Source: Gymnothorax reevesii (Eukaryota > Chordata > Actinopteri > Anguilliformes > Muraenidae). Taken from it: a stretch of DNA of 64,000 bases. The position numbers and the translations under genes are program-made. Below, in pieces: positions 58,533 through 64,000 of this stretch. The stretch lies in the NCBI GenBank assembly GCA_029721435.1, contig CM056573.1:149627947-149691946 (forward strand), read 5' to 3'. Position 1 is the stretch's first letter, and each line of letters begins with the position of its first letter. The notes under the pieces were generated by a model, which did no database searches, was not told where the DNA came from, and worked only from the letters and a program-made list of their open reading frames with translations.

Positions 58533-58849
58533 AAAGCCTTAAATAAGGTAACACCTAAATAACAAGATTAGGCTTCTGCACAAAGGGGTTAAGAGTTTTC
58601 TCCTGAAATTAAAGGATTCAGAGCACTATTTTAGTGCTTTAGCCAAAGGATATTATGAATGTGAGCTGGTACGCCAACTGCCAATAAACATCATTGAAGA
58701 AGAGATACTCTTCCTCTTTATGATGTTTACTATGGTTTGTAAACCAGCTTGCATTTGTCAAATCCTTCCGCTAAAGTACAAAAATGATAAAGTTTTCGGT
58801 GGCATCTGTGTATGGCACAGCAGACTGTTTTTACTGACAGTGGTTTCTT

Positions 58850-59494
58850 TAAGTATTCCTGGGCCCATTTAGTAATGTCAATGACAAAATCATGCCGTTG
58901 AGTGATGCAGTGGCGTCTGAGGCCTGAAGATCACAGGCATCCAGTAAAAGTCTTCGGTCTTGTCCCTTACGCCCAGAGATTTTTCAAGTTTCTCTGAATC
59001 TTTTCATGATGCTATGCACTGTCGATAAAGAGACCTCCAAAGCCTTTGCAATTTGACACTGAGGAACACTGTTTTTAAAGTATTCCACAATTTTCTTTAC
59101 GCAAACCTTCAAGGGTTGGAGAGCCTCTGCCCATCTTTACTTCTGAGGGACTCAGCCTCTCTAAGACATTCCTTTATTAGCCAATCATGTTACACACCTG
59201 ATGCCAGTTAACTTGATTACTTGCTAAATGTTCTTTCAGCTGATTCTCTTATATATTAATTCCTCTTTCAACCTTTTTTTTTTGTGTCCCAACTTTTTGA
59301 GACCTGTTGCAGCCAAAAAATTTGAAATAAGCAAATTTTGTGGATAAAAATGTAAAATGTCTCAGTTTCAACATTTGAAATTTTATTGATGTTCCATTGT
59401 AAATAAAATATTGGCTCAGGTGATCTGAAAGTCATTGCATTTTGATTTTATTCACAATTTACACTTCGTCCCAACTATTTCAGAATTGAGGTTG
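58850..59494 (-). mobile_element. Tc1-like transposon, 5' half on the - strand
   Basis: Ends at 59494 with the terminal repeat of the 39322-40925 family, followed by TA. Antisense transposase N-terminal code is legible (the VSLSTVHSIMKRF region near 59000). It breaks off at about 58850, at nearly the same point as the copy at 14019. Confidence 0.8.
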
Positions 59495-59496
59495 TA

Positions 59497-60420
59497 TATT
59501 CTATGTTTTTAAACTGCTGTATTTAATAATGTTTAAATCTGTTTTTTTGTTCTGCATATCCCGTAATTCAGTTATCTGCAGTGAGATCTTAATAAAGTCT
59601 CATAAACCAAAGGCTGTAAAAGTAAGTGGTACAAATAAAAAACAGCTGGAGGAGCATTTTGCGACTAATTACCTGTAGGTTAACTCAGATAATTTTCATA
59701 TGAAAGAGGTGAGAAAACAATCTGATTTTTTGACCAAATGATTGAAATATATGTACAATCATATAGAAAAAATTGTTGTCCTGGGTAAATGACTACGCTA
59801 TGATTTTGACTGTTAAAAATTGATCTTGAATTGCATTTTTTCAGCCAGAGCCATTTTTGGAGCTCCCTTACTCCTAAATTCTGATTTCAATACTGTCCAA
59901 AAACTTTCTACAGATAGTCATGTGCCTAAATAAAAGGAATGCAGCCCCAATAAATGGTTGTGATTTATGGTAGCATGACAGTTGCCCCCTGAAAATTGAA
60001 ATTTTCATTTTTGCACAAAACAAAACCACTACTTTGGAGGCCAATACCTCAAAAACAAGAGGAGATTGGACTTTTCTGATGACAGATCCTGAAAGCCTGG
60101 GTGCTAATTACATACTATATCACTTTTCAAACTCACAACTCATTTCATTCCCAAGATATTGGCATCCAAATATGGCTGTTCTTAAACATGCGAGATAAGC
60201 AAGGGTCAAAAATGGGGTATACCACCCTATTTTGAAGAGCCACAGCACAAAAACCCTTTAGAATTTTGACAAAATATTATGCACATGTTCATCATATATG
60301 TTAAGGTACCAGCACAAATTTTTTTAGCCAAATCCGAGTCGATCACAATGGGAGATTTCCAGACTTTGGTTGAGTTCATATGGAATGACCCTTTGACTCG
60401 CAGAGTCAGGGGTGCAACAT
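59497..60420. other. No gene seen; unexplained repeat-like text
   Basis: From about 59830 phrases such as ccaatacctcaaaaacaaga and cattcccaagatattggca recur loosely and resemble in style the stretch at 51300-51860. No frame or ends. Confidence 0.3.
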
Positions 60421-60580
60421 GAACATGATCCAGAAACACAGCTGTCTTTGCTGGGTCAAAGTACATTTAAAATGGACTGAGGCAAAATGTAAAACTTTTC
60501 TGTGGTCAGATGAATCAGAATTTGAAATTCTTTTTGGAAACCATGGACGTCATGTTGTCTGAAGAGCTGCTTATCAGCGT
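60421..60580 (+). mobile_element. Tc1 transposase scrap
   Basis: Reads MNMIQKHSC, then VKVHLKWTEAKCKTFLWSDE and SEFEILFGNHGRHVV across small shifts: the stretch around the first catalytic Asp. Flanks are unrelated. Confidence 0.65.
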
Positions 60581-60662
60581 TATTTGGATTTGGGAATGTA
60601 TTTAAAATACATGTACAATGCATGATATCTCTAGAAAATATGTTTAGGATGCATTTGAATCT

Positions 60663-61364
60663 CATTAAATCTAGATAAGACTGAAATATTGGTAGTTGGT
60701 CCCAAAACGCTCAGAGACACATTCCTCAATTTTTCTCTCAACATTGATGGACTCTCGGTTTCTGCCAAAGCTGTCGTCAAAAACCTTAGTGTCACCCTTG
60801 ATTCAGAACTCTCTCTCTACTGTCATATTAACAGCATTATAAAAGTGGCTTTCTTCCATCTTAGAAACATATAAAAACTGAGAAAAATATTGTCTCTTCA
60901 GGATGCCGAAAAAATGGTTCATGCATTTGTGTTCTCTCGGCTGGATTACTGTAACGTCTTATTGTCAGGCTGCTCTAGTTCTACCCTAAATCGCCTTCCA
61001 ATAGTGCAGAATGCTGCTGCTAGGGTTCTGACTAGGACGAAGAAATATGACCACAGTAGCCCAGTACTCAAAAATCTTCACTGGCTGCCTGTCAAATTTA
61101 GAATTGAATATGAAATTCTACTGCTCACCTAAAAAGCCTTAAATGATTTGGCCGCAGAATATCTTAGTGCACTTCTCATTCATTACTCCCCTCCAAGATT
61201 ACTTCATTCGCAAGGTGCTGGATACATGCTGGATACAGAGTTACGTTTGGAGGCAGAGCATTCTCTTACAAAGCTCCAGTCTTGTGGAACAATCTCCCAA
61301 CAAACATTTGGGCCTAAGACACACTCTCTGTATTCAAGAGTCAACTGAAAACATACCTCTTTAA
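60663..61364 (+). pseudogene. L2 LINE reverse transcriptase, C-terminal part
   Basis: Reads DKTEILVVGPKT, KNLSVTLDSELS, HINSIIKVAFFHLRNI, then DAEKMVHAFVFSRLDYCNVL, LPIVQNAAARVLT, LHWLPVKFRIEYEILLLT and the closing ALNDLAAEYLS region. The palm domain with the catalytic aspartates is missing. Stops at 60872 and 61130 and later frameshifts. Confidence 0.88.
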
Positions 61365-62400
61365 TCAAGCCTATACTTAACACATTATGAGCATTATACT
61401 ACCTGTTTTAGGGAGATTGCCTAGTCTCTGGGTATGCTCACTTCCTGTGACAAGGTTTTGGTTGTCAGTATTGTATAAATCCATGTGGAACTGGTGGCAC
61501 TGAGATTGCACTTACACGGCACCTGTGGGGCTTGCTACGGCCTTAGTCACCGAGTAGGTCCACATGGTGTTGGTCGTGTCGGATGGAATTTCAGGGCCTC
61601 TGTGCTGCAATAAGTGGACGAAGGATACTAGGTTTTGGTCGTCAAAATTTCTTAAATCCATGTGGAACCGGTGGCACTGAGATTGCACTTACACGGCACC
61701 GGTGGGGCTTGCTACCGCCTTAGTCATCGGGCAGGTCCACATGGTGATGGTAGTGTCTAATTGAAAAACTACGCAGCATTAGTCAAATGACGTTCAGGGC
61801 CTCAGTGCTGCAATAAGTTAAATAAGAGAGTTGACTGCTCTATATTGGTTACCCCAGAGTTGTAGTATTTTCGTGTAACTTGATACCCGACACAGGACAA
61901 CATTTTGTGCAGTATGTATTAGTCTGTCCAGTTCCTAACCTTCTTTTGTTTTTGTGTTTTCTCCGAGGAACACCGTCCCCCGGAACTCATTCCTTGGACC
62001 ACCTAAGCCCTGTCACTATCTAATCTGCTGTCTTCCTGCTGTCCTGATCCCCTCATCCCCGCCCCTCCACTTCCTGGAGCTACAGATGTCACTGCTTGGA
62101 TACCTTATTATTTAAAGAACTTCGGATTTTAATTGACTCATCAATCAATTAATTAGCCAGCCAGCGGAGGATGGGCTTCCCCACAATAGCCAGGTTCTTC
62201 CTGAGATTTCTTCTCACGAGAAGTTTTTTCTCAGCACAGTTCGAGGCTTTTTTCACCCAACAGGGAGTTTTTTTTGCCTGCTATTTGGGGATTAGGGATT
62301 AGGGATTTGTCTGGGCTTTGCCCTTTTCTCTCTGTAAAGCGTCTTTGTGACAGCCTGCCCGTGAAAAGCGCAATACAAATAAAATTGAATTGAATTCAAT
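60663..62400 (+). mobile_element. L2-type LINE, 3' half
   Basis: 5'-truncated copy: reverse transcriptase C-terminus followed by a long 3' UTR with an internal tandem duplication (61454-61820) and a terminal gcgcaatacaaataaaattg, attgaattgaattcaattt tail. The 3' tail matches the insertion at 8842-9354. Confidence 0.85.
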
Positions 62401-62550
62401 TTGAAGCCACGCAAAGATATTTCTGTCTCTAAAAATATATTTCAACCAGAGAAGCTGTAACACAAAATACATTTTATCAACAAATATGCCAATGCGATCT
62501 TTAATAGTGATGAATAAATTACAAGTGCATTTCGCAGAAGTAGCATACAA

Positions 62551-62871
62551 TGGGCTCAAAAATTACTCGCACCCCTGACAGACAATGCACAAACAATGCT
62601 TTCAAAAAATTCTACCAATTATATTTAAAGAGAAACTTTAAATAACAAACATGTAATAAATACCGCACAATATTAATGGTCCAATGGAACCAACCATAGT
62701 CATTTAACTGATTTAATTAAAGATCTTTTTCCTCAAAATCAAGGTTTCACGATCAATGGCACCCTAAAAGCTGTTAAATGTTCACGCCTATACAATTCGA
62801 AAAAGTATGGCTTGTTTGGAAGGGTTGCTAGGAGGTAGCCTCTTCTCTCCAAAAAGAACACTTCAGACAGG
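62551..62871 (+). mobile_element. Tc1-like fragment
   Basis: Left edge ctcaaaaattactcgcaccc resembles a Tc1 terminal repeat. At its right part the frame reads YGLFGRVARR-PLLSKKN, matching a known Tc1 transposase phrase (VFGKLPGGSLFSLK type). Truncated on the right at about 62871. Confidence 0.5.
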
Positions 62872-62872
62872 G

Positions 62873-63246
62873 GTCGGCAGCTTTTTCAGAGTAGCGCTAC
62901 AGGGTTTCAAATTGGGAAGGGACTGCCGGATTTGGGATACATAATCAGCTTTGTTTGTTGCTCCAGCGCCTCCTGTTGGCCAGACGGGCGCTCGTCAGGA
63001 AAACTCTGGGTTTGTTCATGTCCGGGTATCCTCCGTCCTCGTTCTGAACTTACGAGGATTCGACCAATGAGTGTATAAGAATCAGTGGCTGACAGGCACG
63101 TGTTTCGGAGGAGAGCCGTGAAGTGTCCTCACAATCCTGTGTTGGCAGCAGGGGGCCGCATACGAGCAAGTTTTGTAAATAGTTTTCCAATTGGGCATTC
63201 CAGATTCGGGTGGGATTGGAGATACCAAATTTAAAAAAAAAAAAAA
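62873..63246 (+). mobile_element. SINE-like retroposon with poly(A)
   Basis: A non-coding unit with gctccagcgcctcctgttgg, atcagtggctgacaggcacg, gtgtttcggaggagagc and gttttccaattgggcattcc, ending in an A-rich tail at 63231-63246. The same phrases occur in many fish genomes. A tRNA-type promoter was not identified, so SINE is a guess from size and tail. Confidence 0.45.
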
Positions 63247-63370
63247 AGCAACTCAAAGCAACTCTCAAGCAATCTTTGCCAGATTTGATTGACTGATAAC
63301 ATGAATAGAGCGAAGAGTTGTATCACAATGCTAGATTAGAGGGTGAGTGAGTTCCCACTATCACCCTGCT

Positions 63371-64000
63371 TGTTATGATTCTACCCTTTCGTGTGTTGTC
63401 CCGTGCGTATTTGTGCTTGTGATTTACTCTCGTCTCGTTTATTTTCCAGCTCTCAGCTCGGCCGTCTGACAACCGCTCCCAATCTGCTTCTAGTGATGTT
63501 GCGTGATTGCCTTCAGCGTGCCTGTGTCCTGTCGTCCAATCACCTTTCTACTTTCGGTTTGGCTTTGGTATTTCATTCATTGCTTCCAGCTGTGCTTAAT
63601 TCCGGGTCTCGCAAAACTGAGTGAATGCGCTCTCTAATAGGATATTACTAACCCGTACTAACCAGCACTTATTAAGGGTGATTGTAAATATTTCGTCACG
63701 TAGTATTAACCTTGATTAACTCATTTAGCGAACGTATGTGTTTCTGGCTTTTGTGATTTCAATCTGAGCTTTCTGATTAACTGCATTTAATACGCTGTGC
63801 TTTCCTTTCGCTTTTCTTGTGGTGCTTTTTCCTCGTCACGTTTAGATTGACTTATCTAAACTGTCTAGCTTGATTGCTCGTCTCAGCGTCTTGTCTCAAG
63901 CCGTTATTGTTAACCCGGTCCTCGTGTGATTGTTTATTAATCCCATGTGTTTCTCTTTCAGAGTGATTGCTTTCCGAGTCCCCGCATCCTCTCGAGATTT
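63371..64000 (+). mobile_element. LTR start, cut by the window end
   Basis: Begins TGTTATGATTC like the solo LTR at 55590. It is T/C-rich with cgtctcgtt, cctgtgtcctgtcg phrases typical of fish Gypsy LTRs. No poly(A) signal or end is reached before 64000, so it is either a long LTR or an LTR plus internal region. Confidence 0.5.

Larger units (their letters stand above)
56560..58588 (+). repeat. Repeat family A, copy 2 (most complete), with TTAA end
   Basis: Colinear with copy 1 (14658-17940) but lacking its two insertions, and with copy 3 (32330-32920) at the 3' side. The right end cacaaagggg is followed by TTAA (58589-58592). TTAA plus a CCCCTTTGTG end recalls piggyBac. No transposase. A 707-bp insert lies at 57826-58532. 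Confidence 0.7.

Noticed and set aside
62873..63246. tRNA-derived SINE head
   Set aside because: No A-box/B-box spacing that I could support, so it is listed only as SINE-like.

Overview
This window looks like nuclear DNA of a ray-finned fish. The evidence is an intact single-exon Toll-like receptor of the TLR11 subfamily, a PLAC8/cornifelin-type gene with vertebrate splice sites, and a dense layer of fish-type mobile elements (many Tc1-like copies, hAT and PIF-like DNA transposons, L1, L2 and CR1 LINEs, Gypsy LTRs, a BEL/Pao-like gag). Nothing suggests bacteria, plasmids or CRISPR, and I saw no rRNA or tRNA gene. The species cannot be told from the sequence.

Host genes. (1) 930-1538 (+) is the last coding exon of an unrecognised gene, with an AATAAA signal 48 bases after the stop and a SUMO-interacting-type motif. 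(2) 4525-7458 (-) is a complete 977-residue Toll-like receptor with signal peptide, leucine-rich ectodomain, one membrane helix and a TIR domain; it is closest in style to TLR13/TLR22/TLR23. (3) 36858-41907 (-) is a three-coding-exon PLAC8/cornifelin-like gene of 116 residues, assembled from short exons with consensus splice sites and matching phases. Two of its coding exons are too short to stand out as open frames.

Mobile-element layout. 1-3900: divergent tandem units, a Tc1 relic and a hAT relic holding a small hAT MITE. 7900-9370: a Tc1 fragment and an L2 tail with target duplications. 10581-13302: an L1 with an internal deletion and a 350-bp palindromic TTAA MITE inside its ORF1. 14020-23885: a stack of nested insertions. 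Repeat family A (piggyBac-like ends) holds a tandem-array element and a 1.5-kb hAT element; it is followed by a Tc1 element split by a 4.5-kb L1, which itself holds an LTR. 23887-29292: a BEL/Pao-like gag split by a 3.1-kb TA-flanked DNA transposon and a 961-bp PIF-like element; removing each leaves the gag frame continuous across that junction. 29293-31469: a truncated Tc1 element joined to a Gypsy RT/RNase H end with its 3' LTR. 31470-36857: mostly unannotated, with a third copy of family A. 39322-40925: a near full-length Tc1 copy inside the PLAC8-like gene. 45290-48396: a CR1 LINE. 48788-56178: Tc1 relics and a solo LTR. 56560-58588: family A again, carrying a 707-bp insert with a RecQ-helicase-like gene fragment. 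58850-64000: Tc1 pieces, an L2 LINE 3' half, a SINE-like retroposon and the start of another LTR cut by the window end.

The transposon genes are decayed by stops, frameshifts or truncation. The points that most merit a second look are the tandem-array element at 15160-15747 and its relatives, the RecQ-bearing insert, the unclassified 3.1-kb element at 25048-28137, the intact TLR and the split PLAC8-like gene.
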